NCBI RefSeq assembly: GCF_016025525.2
Contig: NZ_JACSGR010000003.1
Coordinates: 62,001-126,000 of the forward strand
Reading direction: 5' to 3'
Source: Eikenella glucosivorans
GTDB taxonomy: Bacteria; Pseudomonadota; Gammaproteobacteria; Burkholderiales; Neisseriaceae
Length of the DNA: 64,000 bases
Shown here: one piece after another, positions 1-8,266 of the stretch
Numbering within the stretch: the stretch's first letter is position 1
How the letters are laid out: each line of letters begins with the position of its first letter
Program-made: the position numbers and the translations under genes
The notes under the pieces: model-generated
The model's input: the letters and a program-made list of their open reading frames with translations, nothing else
Told to the model about the DNA's origin: nothing
The model's database searches: none

Positions 1-1596
1 GTGTTCGCCCAGTGTTTCGCGCGTATTCGCCCAAGTGAGGGCTTCCAAATTCAAGAATTTGGCGGCGTTGGCGGCGGTTTGCGGCAACACGGGGGCGAGG
101 TAGGCGGTCAGCATGGCGAAGGCATTGATGAGTTCGCTGCATACTTCGTGCAGGCGGTTTTCCATGCCTTCCTGTTTGGCGAGTTCCCAAGGTTTGTTGG
201 CATCGACGTATTCGTTTACGGCGTCTGCCAAGGCCATGATGTCGCGCAGGGCGCGGGCGTATTCGCGGTTTTCGTACTGCTCGGCGATGTTGTCGCTTTC
301 GGCGGCAAGTTTATTCAGCAACCGGCTGCCTGAAACGTCTTTCAGACGACCTTCAAAGCGTTTGGCAATGAAACCTGACGCGCGGGCGGCGATGTTGACG
401 TATTTGCCGACCAGATCGCTGTTGACGCGCGAGATGAAGTCTTGCAGGTTCAAGTCGATGTCTTCGATTTTGCTGTTGAGTTTGGCGGCGATATAGTAGC
501 GCATCCATTCGGGGTTCAGGCCTTGTTCCAAATAGGATTTGGCGGTGATGAACGTGCCGCGCGACTTGGACATTTTTTGGCCGTCAACTGTCAGGAAACC
601 GTGTGCATAGACGCCGCTGGGGGCGCGGTGGCCGGAAAAGTGCAGCATGGCGGGCCAGAACAGGGCATGGAAATAGAGGATGTCTTTGCCGATGAAATGG
701 TACAGCTCGGTTTGGCTGTCGGCTTTGAAATATTCGTCAAAGTCGATGCCGATGTGGTCGCACAGGTTTTGGAACGACGCCATATAGCCGACGGGCGCGT
801 CCAGCCAGACGTAGAAATATTTGCCCGGCGCGTCGGGGATTTCAAAGCCGAAATAGGGCGCGTCGCGGGAGATGTCCCAGTCGGACAGCGAGGTTTCTTC
901 GCCTTCGCCCAGCCATTCCTTCATTTTGTTGAGGGCTTCGGGTTGCAGGTGGGGCTTGCCGTCGTGCGGATTGCTGCCGCCCGTCCACGCTTTGAGGAAG
1001 TCGGCACATTCGCCGAGCTTGAAGAAGAAGTGTTCGGATTCGCGCAATTCGGGTTTCGCGCCCGATACGGCGGAATACGGATTGATCAGTTCGGTCGGGG
1101 AATAGGTCGTGCCGCAGACTTCGCAGTTGTCGCCGTATTGGTCTTGGCTGTGGCATTTGGGGCATTCGCCTTTGACGAAGCGGTCGGGCAGGAACATTTG
1201 TTTTTCAGGGTCGTAAAGCTGCTCGATGACGCGGCTTTCGATTTTGCCGTTGGCTTTGAGGGCGCGGTAGATGCGCTCGGAATGGGCTTTGTTTTCGGGG
1301 GAATGGGTGCTGTAATAATTGTCGTAGCCGATGTGGAAACCGGTGAAATCCGCCAAATGCTCTTCGCGCACTTTGGCAATCATGTCTTCGGGCGCAACGC
1401 CTTGTTTTTGCGCGGCGAGCATGACGGGCGTGCCGTGGGTGTCGTCGGCGCAGCAGTAGTGGCATTCGTGGCCGCGCAGTTTTTGGAAGCGCACCCAGAC
1501 GTCGGTTTGGATGTGTTCGACCATGTGGCCGAGGTGGATGCTGCCGTTGGCGTAGGGCAGCGCGGAGGTTACGAGGATTTTGCGGGGTTTGCTCAT
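1..1596 (-). CDS. metG: Methionyl-tRNA synthetase, 3' end beyond window
   Basis: Charges tRNA(Met) with methionine in the cytosol. The frame opens at ATG 1596 and runs off the left edge with 532 codons visible. The class I signature appears as HLGH (in ALPYANGSIHLGH, near residues 12-24) and the KMSKS loop as QKMSKSRG at about 558-580. A Cys-rich knuckle (CPKC...CEVC) lies between them, as in zinc-containing MetG. The anticodon-binding helices follow; any C-terminal tRNA-binding domain is outside the window. The gene contains an AGGTCGTCTGAA (N. mucosa-type DUS) at 341-352, a dialect foreign to this chromosome, so part of the gene may have been exchanged with a Neisseria relative. Confidence 0.95.
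   Translation of the reverse strand, partial: MSKPRKILVTSALPYANGSIHLGHMVEHIQTDVWVRFQKLRGHECHYCCADDTHGTPVMLAAQKQGVAPEDMIAKVREEHLADFTGFHIGYDNYYSTHSPENKAHSERIYRALKANGKIESRVIEQLYDPEKQMFLPDRFVKGECPKCHSQDQYGDNCEVCGTTYSPTELINPYSAVSGAKPELRESEHFFFKLGECADFLKAWTGGSNPHDGKPHLQPEALNKMKEWLGEGEETSLSDWDISRDAPYFGFEIPDAPGKYFYVWLDAPVGYMASFQNLCDHIGIDFDEYFKADSQTELYHFIGKDILYFHALFWPAMLHFSGHRAPSGVYAHGFLTVDGQKMSKSRGTFITAKSYLEQGLNPEWMRYYIAAKLNSKIEDIDLNLQDFISRVNSDLVGKYVNIAARASGFIAKRFEGRLKDVSGSRLLNKLAAESDNIAEQYENREYARALRDIMALADAVNEYVDANKPWELAKQEGMENRLHEVCSELINAFAMLTAYLAPVLPQTAANAAKFLNLEALTWANTRETLGEH
341..352 (-). repeat. AG-mucDUS inside metG
   Basis: Exact AGGTCGTCTGAA on the minus strand, in frame in metG (encodes part of GRLKD). 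The resident dialect here is AGGCTACCTGAA. Confidence 0.8.
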
Positions 1597-1734
1597 GGTC
1601 ATGGTTCGGCGGCTTTTCGGAGAGTGAAAAATAGGGCGGTATTATGCCACAAACGGGCTGCGGCCCGCATGGGTGAGGCCGGCCGGGGGCATGTTTGAAC
1701 GCCGGGAAGGCTTCTTCGGGCGGCAAGGGGGAAG

Positions 1735-1778
1735 TTTTCAGGTAGCCTCAAGATGGCGGATGAGGCTACCTGAAAATT
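1735..1778. terminator. Inverted AG-eikDUS pair
   Basis: TTTTCAGGTAGCCT and AGGCTACCTGAAAA face each other across a 16-bp loop. The pair lies between the 5' end of metG and the 3' end of the acetyltransferase gene, so it can terminate that minus-strand gene. Confidence 0.65.
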
Positions 1779-1880
1779 TTGTTGGCGCCGCCGTTTGGTT
1801 TTTGACTGTGCGGGTGCGGCGGTTGAACTTATGTTGCAGCCCGCGCTTTCAAGCGTCGGGAAAGGGGCGGGCGGCGGGGC

Positions 1881-2306
1881 TTACAGGGTTTTGCTCATGA
1901 AATATACGGTAGTGCCGGGCGGGCAGTCGGGCAGTTCGGCAAAGATACGGTAGCCGTTTTTCAGGTAGAAATCTTTGGCTTGGAAGCGCCAGGTTTCCAG
2001 GCGGATGCCGGTGAGCCCCCGGTGGCGGGCAAAGGTTTCGGCTTGGCCGAGCAGGCGGCTGCCCAGGCCTTGCCGGCGGTAGGCTGCGCCAACATAAAGC
2101 AGGTCCAGCGCATACCAGTTGTAGGCCACCGCGCCGATGATGCCGCCGGCCAGGGTGCCGCCGTCGAACGCGAGGAAGTCGGCCTGTTCGGGCGCGGTAT
2201 CGGGGTGGGCGGCGAGCCAGGGGCTGTGTGCCTGGTTGTAGGCTTTCAGCCGGGAGAGGATGGTTTGCCGGTGTTCGGCGCTGTTGCAGGCTTGGATGGT
2301 GATCAT
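1881..2306 (-). CDS. GNAT-family N-acetyltransferase
   Basis: 141-residue single-domain GNAT protein, expected to transfer an acetyl group from acetyl-CoA to an amine; the substrate cannot be read from sequence. Visible GNAT elements are the strand LDLLYVGAAYR, the acetyl-CoA loop RRQGLGSRLL (Q/R-x-x-G-x-G, about residues 77-86), and the C-terminal FYLKNGYRIF strand-turn. It starts at ATG 2306. It is an isolated gene with DUS-rich spacers on both sides. It could act on a small molecule or a protein. Confidence 0.85.
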   Translation of the reverse strand: MITIQACNSAEHRQTILSRLKAYNQAHSPWLAAHPDTAPEQADFLAFDGGTLAGGIIGAVAYNWYALDLLYVGAAYRRQGLGSRLLGQAETFARHRGLTGIRLETWRFQAKDFYLKNGYRIFAELPDCPPGTTVYFMSKTL

Positions 2307-2349
2307 TCGGTTGGCTGGGGAAGTATTTTGGCTGCGCTGAAGCCAGCGT

Positions 2350-2392
2350 TTTAGCTTCGCAGAAACTCACTTCGTTCGTTTTCAGGTAGCCT
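2350..2392. repeat. DUS-linked intergenic module (copy A)
   Basis: 43-bp module beginning TTTAGCTTCGCAGAAACTCA and ending in TTTTCAGGTAGCCT. It differs from 13313-13355 by a single base. It forms the left arm of an inverted DUS pair (2379-2420). Confidence 0.75.
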
Positions 2393-2420
2393 TTGCACGG
2401 AAGATGAGGCTACCTGAAAA
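2379..2420. terminator. Inverted AG-eikDUS pair
   Basis: TTTTCAGGTAGCCT and AGGCTACCTGAAAA with a 14-bp loop, between the terC-like gene and the acetyltransferase gene. Confidence 0.55.
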
Positions 2421-2545
2421 ATGCCGATTGACTTTTGGCTTTGTAGAATCGCAGCCTTGCTTCGCAAGGCATCGGGCTGCTGCGCGGAAGCCGGCGTTTT
2501 GATTTTAACTTTGTTGAAGCTCGTGTTTTCAGGCAGCTTCTGCGT

Positions 2546-3628
2546 TTAAGGCTGCTTATCGCCCGCTTCGGATTCGGGCTTTTCGGGGAACACGAAAGAT
2601 GCGCCCACGCCCAGCGCCAGCACCACCAGCACCACCACGAGCGAAGCATTGGGCGAAATCTCATAGCCGTGGTGGAACAAGTGCTCGGAGGCGGAGAGGG
2701 CGAGCTTTACGGCAATGAAAAACAGCAGCGCCACCACGGCCTTTTCCAAGTGCACCAGCCGCCCGCGCAAGGCTTCGAGTACGAAATACATGGTGCGCAG
2801 GCCGAGGATGGCAAACATCATGGCGCTATACACAATCAGCGGCTCTTTAGACACGGCAATCACCGCTGGCACACTGTCGAAGGCAAACATCACGTCGGAA
2901 AGCTCGATGATGGCCAGGCACAAAAACAGCGGCGTGGCCACCAGCGCGCCTTTTTTCACCGGCTGCGGGTGGTTTTGCTCCGGGTGTTTCAGGTCTTCGC
3001 CGGCCGGTTCGAGGTGCACGTCGGGGTGTTGGCGGCGCGCTTCGGCGAGCTCGTGGCCGCGCAGGAAAAAGTTGTGCCCGTGGAGGCGCGGCCACACCGG
3101 GAGGAAGCGGTGCACCCAGCGGTAGGCCAGGTGTTCGGAGTAGTCTTCGTTGGCCTCGGCTTCGTCGTCGCGGCGCAGCATCATCACCGCCGTCCAGCCC
3201 ACAATCAGCGCAAACAGGATTTCCACATACGGGCCCAGCGCCAAGAGGCCGGTGCCGATGGCCACGAAAATCAGGCGGAACACAATCGCGCCGATGATGC
3301 CCCAATACAGCACTCGGTGGCGCAGCCCCTCGGGGATGTTGAACCAGGAAAACACCGCCATGATCACAAACAGGTTATCCACCGACAGCACTTTTTCCAG
3401 CGCATAGCCGGTGAGGAACAGGCTGGCCGTCTCGCTGCCGTGGTGCACCCACAGATAGCCGCCGAACGCCAGCGACACCAGCACCCAAAACACCGACCAC
3501 AGCGCGGCGCTTTTGAGCGACATGGGCTTGTCGCTGCGGTGGGCAAACAAATCGATGGCAATCGCGCCCACCGATAAAACGATGAAAACGGCAACGGTTT
3601 CCAGCGGGAAGCCTAAATGGGTGGTCAT
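2546..3628 (-). CDS. TerC/Alx-family integral membrane protein
   Basis: 360-residue polytopic inner-membrane protein of the TerC family, whose members are linked to manganese efflux or metalation of exported proteins. Family hallmarks are EKVLSVDNLFVI after the third helix and the matching IELSDVMFAFDSVPAV near residues 240-255; both Asp-containing helices are intact. A charged His-rich loop (HGHNFFLRGHELAEARRQ) sits between the two halves. The frame extends upstream to 3736, but I place the start at ATG 3628 (MTTHLGFPLETVAVF), where the first membrane helix begins and AAGGATT lies just upstream. I see no yybP-ykoY manganese riboswitch in the short leader; a Correia-type element lies about 90 bp upstream instead. 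Confidence 0.88.
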   Translation of the reverse strand: MTTHLGFPLETVAVFIVLSVGAIAIDLFAHRSDKPMSLKSAALWSVFWVLVSLAFGGYLWVHHGSETASLFLTGYALEKVLSVDNLFVIMAVFSWFNIPEGLRHRVLYWGIIGAIVFRLIFVAIGTGLLALGPYVEILFALIVGWTAVMMLRRDDEAEANEDYSEHLAYRWVHRFLPVWPRLHGHNFFLRGHELAEARRQHPDVHLEPAGEDLKHPEQNHPQPVKKGALVATPLFLCLAIIELSDVMFAFDSVPAVIAVSKEPLIVYSAMMFAILGLRTMYFVLEALRGRLVHLEKAVVALLFFIAVKLALSASEHLFHHGYEISPNASLVVVLVVLALGVGASFVFPEKPESEAGDKQP

Positions 3629-3720
3629 GGGGGAATCCTTATGGTGGTGGTGTGTGATGGAGGCTACCTGAAAAACACAGGCAGGTTTGGGCGGGAAGCA
3701 GGCTACCTGAAAACGGTTTA

Positions 3721-3825
3721 TATAGTGGATGAACAAAAATCAGGACAAGGCGACGAAGCCGCAGGCAGTACAGGTAGTATGGCAAGGCGAGGCAACGCGG
3801 TACTGGTTTTTGTTCATCCACTATA
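3721..3825. mobile_element. Correia-type repeat element, short form
   Basis: 105-bp element with terminal inverted repeats (TATAGTGGATGAACAAAAA and its complement) and the internal stretch CAGGACAAGGCGACGAAGCC typical of neisserial Correia repeat enclosed elements. It lacks the central segment present in the 155-bp copy at 43393-43547. A TA precedes it, consistent with TA target use. It lies between the start of the terC-like gene and the 3' end of a 147-codon gene, and supplies that gene's stop codon. Confidence 0.85.
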
Positions 3826-4264
3826 CCTGCACAAACATTTTGTAATACTCCACCTCGCTGCGCGCAAACACAATCACTTGCCGGCCTTCTCCTTTGGGGA
3901 GTTTCTTGCCGCCCATGCCGCCGATGCATATGCCTAAATCGGGGATGGTGAGGTAGTATTTGTCTTCCATGTAATCGTATTGCGTTTTCCAGGCGGCGAT
4001 GCTCTCTTCGGAGAATACGGGCAGGCCGTTTAGCGTGGGGTGGGTGTGCTTGTTGCAGACGATGGATTTGAGCTGCCTGCCGTCATGCCGGTAGATCAGC
4101 TTGCAGGCGGAGCGGTATTCGGTGGTTTGGCGCATGATGTTGTCGATCAGGATGCGGCCGGCTTCGCCCCATTCTCGGTTGATGCTGTCGAAAGTGGCGT
4201 CCAAACGGAAAATCTCCGAGCCGGTGTTGACCGATTCGAAGGGGGTGATGATGAAGTTATTCAT
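3821..4264 (-). CDS. Hypothetical protein ending in a Correia-type element
   Basis: 147-residue soluble protein I do not recognise. It has no signal peptide or membrane segment. It starts at ATG 4264 (MNNFIITPFESVNTG). The middle is rich in Tyr/His/Asp, and a Gly-rich turn (ICIGGMGGKKLPKGEGRQ) precedes a final beta strand. The last sense codons (KMFVQV) run into the terminal repeat of the Correia-type element, whose GTATAG gives the TAG stop. The natural C-terminus may therefore have been changed by the insertion; the original length is unknown. Confidence 0.6.
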   Translation of the reverse strand: MNNFIITPFESVNTGSEIFRLDATFDSINREWGEAGRILIDNIMRQTTEYRSACKLIYRHDGRQLKSIVCNKHTHPTLNGLPVFSEESIAAWKTQYDYMEDKYYLTIPDLGICIGGMGGKKLPKGEGRQVIVFARSEVEYYKMFVQV

Positions 4265-4504
4265 ATCGGGCGGCCTTTCGGGGGAGTGGGCGGGGCGGAA
4301 GCTGCCTGCCAGAGGCTACCTGAAAACGCGAACTTCAATGAAGTTAAAACGCGGCAAAGCGGGGGTGCTGCCAAGCCGGAATTTCAGGTAGCCTTTCGCA
4401 GGGCGGCATTGTAATTCAAGCCGCGGGCGGCGGCAGCAAAATTTGCATAATGCTGCAAAAGGCAGAACGGTTTGCCTGCCGTGCGTGAGGGCGGGGCGTA
4501 ATTG

Positions 4505-4560
4505 AGGCTACCTGAAAAAAGCAGCGCGGATTTCTGCGAAGCTGAATTTTCAGGTAGCCT
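4505..4560. terminator. Inverted AG-eikDUS pair downstream of ppsA
   Basis: AGGCTACCTGAAAA at 4505-4518 and its complement at 4547-4560, 24 bp beyond the ppsA stop. Another, widely spaced pair lies at 4313-4394. Confidence 0.55.
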
Positions 4561-4583
4561 TTGCTACAGCCTGCCGGCCGGGC

Positions 4584-6977
4584 TTACTGCTTGGGCGACA
4601 GCTCTTTGGAGAGGTAGAGCCAGGTTTCGATCACCGTGTCCGGGTTGAGCGAAATGGTTTCGATGCCCTGCTCAACCAGCCATTTGGCGAAGTCGGGGTG
4701 GTCGGAGGGGCCTTGGCCGCAGATGCCGATGTATTTGTTCAGCTTGCGGCAGGCTTTGATGGCCAGGTGCAGCATCACTTTCACCGCCGGGTCGCGCTCG
4801 TCAAAGGTGCCGGCAATCGGGCCGCCGCTGTCGCGGTCCACGCCGATGGTGAGCTGGGTCATGTCGTTGGAGCCGATGGAGAAACCGTCGAAGTATTTCA
4901 GATACTGTTCGGCCAGCACGGCGTTGGTGGGCAGTTCGCACATCATGATCAGGCGCAGGCCGTTTTTGCCGCGCTCGAGGCCGTTTTCCTTCAGCAGGCG
5001 GATCACGGCTTCGGCTTCGTTCAGGGTGCGCACGAAGGGAATCATGATTTCCACGTTGGTGAGGCCCATTTCGTCGCGCACGTGTTTGAGCGCTTTGCAT
5101 TCGAGGGCGAAGCAGTCTTTGAAATCGGGCGAAACGTAGCGGGCGGCGCCGCGGTAGCCGAGCATGGGGTTTTCTTCGTGCGGCTCATACAGGTTGCCGC
5201 CGAGCAGGTTGGCATACTCGTTGGATTTGAAGTCGGAGGTGCGCACGATCACTTTTTTCGGATACACGGAGGCGGCCAGGGTGGCGATGCCTTCGGCCAG
5301 CTTGTCGATGTAGAAATCCACCGGGGAGGCGTAGCCGGAAATGCGGTCGGTGATTTGGGCTTGCAGCTCGGCGTCTTGGCGGTCGAATTCGAGCAGCGCG
5401 CGCGGGTGGATGCCGATTTGGCGGTTGATGATGAATTCCATGCGCGCCAGGCCGATGCCTTCGCTGGGCAGGCTGGAGAAGCCGAAGGAAAGCTCGGGGT
5501 TGCCCACGTTCATCATGATTTTTACCGGCGAGGCGGGCATGTTGTCGAGCGCCAGGTCGATGATTTCCACTTTCAGGAGGCCTTCGTAAATCAGGCCGGT
5601 GTCGCCTTCGGCGCAGGATACGGTCACGCTCTGGCCGCTGCTGAGCACTTCGGTGGCATCGCCGCAGCCCACTACCGCCGGAATGCCCAGCTCGCGGGCG
5701 ATGATGGCGGCGTGGCAGGTGCGGCCGCCGCGGTTGGTGACGATGGCGGAGGCGCGCTTCATCACCGGTTCCCAATCCGGGTCGGTCATGTCGGTTACCA
5801 ACACGTCGCCGGGCTGCACTTGGTCCATCTCGGCGGCGGTTTTGATCAGGCGCACGGTGCCTTGGCCGATTTTCTGGCCGATGGCGCGGCCTTCGCACAA
5901 TACGGCGGATTTTTCTTCGATGCGGTAGCGGCGCAGGGTGCTGTTGCGCTCTTCCTGCGATTTCACGGTTTCGGGGCGGGCTTGCAGGATGTAGAGCTTG
6001 CCGTCCAGGCCGTCGCGGCCCCATTCGATGTCCATCGGGCGGCCGTAGTGCTCTTCGATGATCAGCGCGTATTTGGCCAGCTCGGTGATTTCTTCGTCGC
6101 TGATGGAGAAGCGTTTGCGCTCGGCTTCGTCCACGTCCACCACCTGCACGGATTTGCCGGTTTCGGCAGTGTCGGAGAAGATCATCTTAATCAGCTTGGA
6201 GCCCATGGTTTTGCGCAGGATGGCGGGGCGGCCTTGGCGCAGGATGGGCTTGTGCACATAGAATTCGTCGGGGTTGACCGCGCCCTGCACCACGGTTTCG
6301 CCCAAGCCGTAGGAGGCGGTAACGAACACCACTTGGTCGAAGCCGGATTCGGTGTCGATGGTAAACATCACGCCGGAGGCGCCGCTGTCGGAGCGCACCA
6401 TGCGCTGCACGCCGGCAGACAAGGCCACCACGTCGTGTGCGAAGCCTTTGTGTACGCGGTAGGAGATGGCGCGGTCGTTGTAGAGCGAGGCGAACACGTG
6501 GTGCATGGCTTCTTTCACGTTGTCCAGGCCCTGGATGTTGAGGAAGGTTTCCTGCTGTCCGGCAAAGGAGGCATCCGGCAAGTCTTCGGCGGTGGCAGAG
6601 GAGCGCACGGCCACGGAGATTTGGTCGGTGCCGGCGTCGGCCACCAGTTTGTCCCACGCGGCTTTGATATCGGCTTCCAGCTCGGCGGGGAAGGGCGTTT
6701 CCAGAATCCACTGGCGGATTTGCGCGCCCACGCGGGCCAGCTCGGCCACGTCGTCCACATCCAAGGCGGCCAGGGCGGCGGAAATGCGCTCGTTCAGCCC
6801 GTTGTGCGAGAGGAAGGCGCGGTAGGCTTCGGCCGTGGTGGCAAAGCCGCCGGGCACGCGCACGCCTTTTTCAGCCAGCTGGCTGATCATTTCGCCCAGG
6901 GAGGCGTTTTTGCCGCCCACCTGCTCCACGTCGGTCATACGCAGATTTTCAAACCAGATTACATTGTTGCCAGACAT
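4584..6977 (-). CDS. ppsA: Phosphoenolpyruvate synthase
   Basis: Converts pyruvate, ATP and water to phosphoenolpyruvate, AMP and phosphate (gluconeogenesis). The 797 residues match the usual length. Domain order is the N-terminal ATP-grasp/pyruvate-phosphate dikinase nucleotide domain (VGGKNASLGEM), the swivelling phosphohistidine domain with GGRTCHAAIIARELGIP (His near 422), and the C-terminal TIM barrel with CGQGPSDHPDF (catalytic Cys near 753). GGACGGAAT precedes ATG 6977. It is divergent from ppsR; their starts are about 160 bp apart, with the palindrome CCTATATAGG at 6990-6999 near the ppsA leader. Confidence 0.97.
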   Translation of the reverse strand: MSGNNVIWFENLRMTDVEQVGGKNASLGEMISQLAEKGVRVPGGFATTAEAYRAFLSHNGLNERISAALAALDVDDVAELARVGAQIRQWILETPFPAELEADIKAAWDKLVADAGTDQISVAVRSSATAEDLPDASFAGQQETFLNIQGLDNVKEAMHHVFASLYNDRAISYRVHKGFAHDVVALSAGVQRMVRSDSGASGVMFTIDTESGFDQVVFVTASYGLGETVVQGAVNPDEFYVHKPILRQGRPAILRKTMGSKLIKMIFSDTAETGKSVQVVDVDEAERKRFSISDEEITELAKYALIIEEHYGRPMDIEWGRDGLDGKLYILQARPETVKSQEERNSTLRRYRIEEKSAVLCEGRAIGQKIGQGTVRLIKTAAEMDQVQPGDVLVTDMTDPDWEPVMKRASAIVTNRGGRTCHAAIIARELGIPAVVGCGDATEVLSSGQSVTVSCAEGDTGLIYEGLLKVEIIDLALDNMPASPVKIMMNVGNPELSFGFSSLPSEGIGLARMEFIINRQIGIHPRALLEFDRQDAELQAQITDRISGYASPVDFYIDKLAEGIATLAASVYPKKVIVRTSDFKSNEYANLLGGNLYEPHEENPMLGYRGAARYVSPDFKDCFALECKALKHVRDEMGLTNVEIMIPFVRTLNEAEAVIRLLKENGLERGKNGLRLIMMCELPTNAVLAEQYLKYFDGFSIGSNDMTQLTIGVDRDSGGPIAGTFDERDPAVKVMLHLAIKACRKLNKYIGICGQGPSDHPDFAKWLVEQGIETISLNPDTVIETWLYLSKELSPKQ

Positions 6978-7139
6978 GTTCTATTCCGTCCTATATAGGT
7001 GATTGAGGGAAAGCGGGGCTATTTTAGCCGCTGGCCGTGCTTCTGTCATGCCCCGGGCGCGGGAAGCTGCTAGAATACGGCGCTTGTTTCATTCATCCGT
7101 CTGACCTGTATCAAAGGCTACCTGAAAGGAATCCACACC

Positions 7140-7964
7140 ATGCCGCCCTGCACCCGCCACGCCATTTTCATCTCCGACCGCACCGGCCTCACCGCCGAAG
7201 GCATGGGCGACGCCCTGCTCAACCAGTTCGACAACATCGAATTTAAACGCTTCACCTACCCCTTCATCGACACCCCCGAAAAAGCCGAACGCATCGTGGC
7301 CGAAGTCAACAAAATCGCCGAAGGCTGCAACCTGCGCCCCATCATCTTCACCAGTATCGTAAACGAAGACATCCGCCACATCATCCGCAACTGCAACGGC
7401 CTGCACCTGAGCTTTTTCGACGCCTTCATCAACAAGCTCGAAGAAGAGCTCGGCACCCAAGCCGTGCTGCAAGTGGGGCGCACCCACGGCATACAAGACA
7501 CCGAGCGCTACGACGCCCGCATGGAAGCCGTGAACTTCTCCCTCAACCACGACGACGGCGTATCCGCCAAAGACCTGGCCGATGCCGACGTGATCCTCAT
7601 GGGCGTATCCCGCAGCGGCAAAACCCCCACCTGCCTCTACCTCGCCCTGCAATACGGCATCCGCGCCGCCAACTACCCCCTCACCCCCGACGATTTGGAC
7701 AGCACCGACCTGCCGCGCATGGTCAAGCCCTACAAAGCCAAAATCTTCGGCCTCACCATCGATCCCGCCCGACTGCACCACATCCGCACCGAGCGCCGCC
7801 CCAATTCCCAATACGCCAGCCCCGAAAACTGCCGGCGCGAAGTGCACGAAGCCGAATCTATGTTCCGCCAGCACAGCATCCCCCACACCAGCACCACCCA
7901 CAAATCCGTGGAAGAGCTCGCCGCCGGCATCATGCAGGCCTGCAAACTGCAACGGCGCACCTAA
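7140..7964 (+). CDS. ppsR: PEP synthase regulatory protein (kinase/pyrophosphorylase)
   Basis: 274-residue DUF299 protein that inactivates PEP synthase by ADP-dependent phosphorylation of a Thr next to its catalytic His, and reactivates it by phosphorolysis. The nucleotide loop is visible as LMGVSRSGKTPTCLYLA (about residues 155-171). The N-terminal ISDRTGLTAEGMG and the C-terminal HKSVEELA motif are family hallmarks. It starts at ATG 7140, just after a DUS (AAGGCTACCTGAAAGGA) whose trailing AAGGA can serve as ribosome-binding site. It sits head-to-head with its target gene ppsA, the usual arrangement. Confidence 0.95.
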   Translation: MPPCTRHAIFISDRTGLTAEGMGDALLNQFDNIEFKRFTYPFIDTPEKAERIVAEVNKIAEGCNLRPIIFTSIVNEDIRHIIRNCNGLHLSFFDAFINKLEEELGTQAVLQVGRTHGIQDTERYDARMEAVNFSLNHDDGVSAKDLADADVILMGVSRSGKTPTCLYLALQYGIRAANYPLTPDDLDSTDLPRMVKPYKAKIFGLTIDPARLHHIRTERRPNSQYASPENCRREVHEAESMFRQHSIPHTSTTHKSVEELAAGIMQACKLQRRT

Positions 7965-7989
7965 GCCCGCGTTGGCGCCACAACCGAAA

Positions 7990-8030
7990 AGGCTACCTGA
8001 AAATAAGGCGAACTATTTTTCAGGTAGCCT
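7990..8030. terminator. Inverted AG-eikDUS pair after ppsR
   Basis: AGGCTACCTGAAAA and its complement with a 13-bp loop, starting 26 bp after the ppsR stop. Confidence 0.7.
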
Positions 8031-8068
8031 TTAATGTGGCCCAACCTATCGCAAACAAGCACAACAAA

Positions 8069-8191
8069 AGGCTACCTGAAAACGAAGTCTTGGCGAAGCC
8101 AAGGCTGAGTTTCTGCGAAGCTAAAACCACGTTTCCGCAGGAAGCTGAGTTTCGGCGCAGCTAAAACCCTATTTCAGTTTTCAGGTAGCCT
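8069..8191. repeat. Composite DUS-flanked repeat between ppsR and glycosyltransferase gene
   Basis: This gene-free stretch (7965-8266) holds a DUS pair enclosing two GAGTTTCNGCG(A/C)AGCTAAAACC segments, the reverse orientation of the module seen at 2350 and 13313. A TATACAAT near 8228-8235 could be the -10 element of the downstream gene. Nothing coding is evident. Confidence 0.6.
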
Positions 8192-8266
8192 CCTTATCCT
8201 GCGCCCCTGCCGTCGCGGGCGGTTTGCTATACAATAGCGCCCAATCCGAATTCCGCTGGAAATCCC

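Noticed and set aside
3629..3720. Possible yybP-ykoY manganese riboswitch before the TerC-family gene
   Set aside because: The leader is short and filled by two DUS copies and the Correia-type element; I could not find the conserved riboswitch core.
3629..3736. Upstream extension of the TerC-family gene by 36 codons
   Set aside because: The extra residues come from DUS and leader sequence; a ribosome-binding site and the first membrane helix fit ATG 3628.
4698..6998. A 766-codon open frame on the plus strand opposite ppsA
   Set aside because: It mirrors the codon structure of ppsA, is rich in Gly/Ala/His/Val/Phe without domain motifs, and ppsA is beyond doubt. The same holds for long frames opposite metG, pyrG, spoT and secD: shadows of GC-rich coding sequence.
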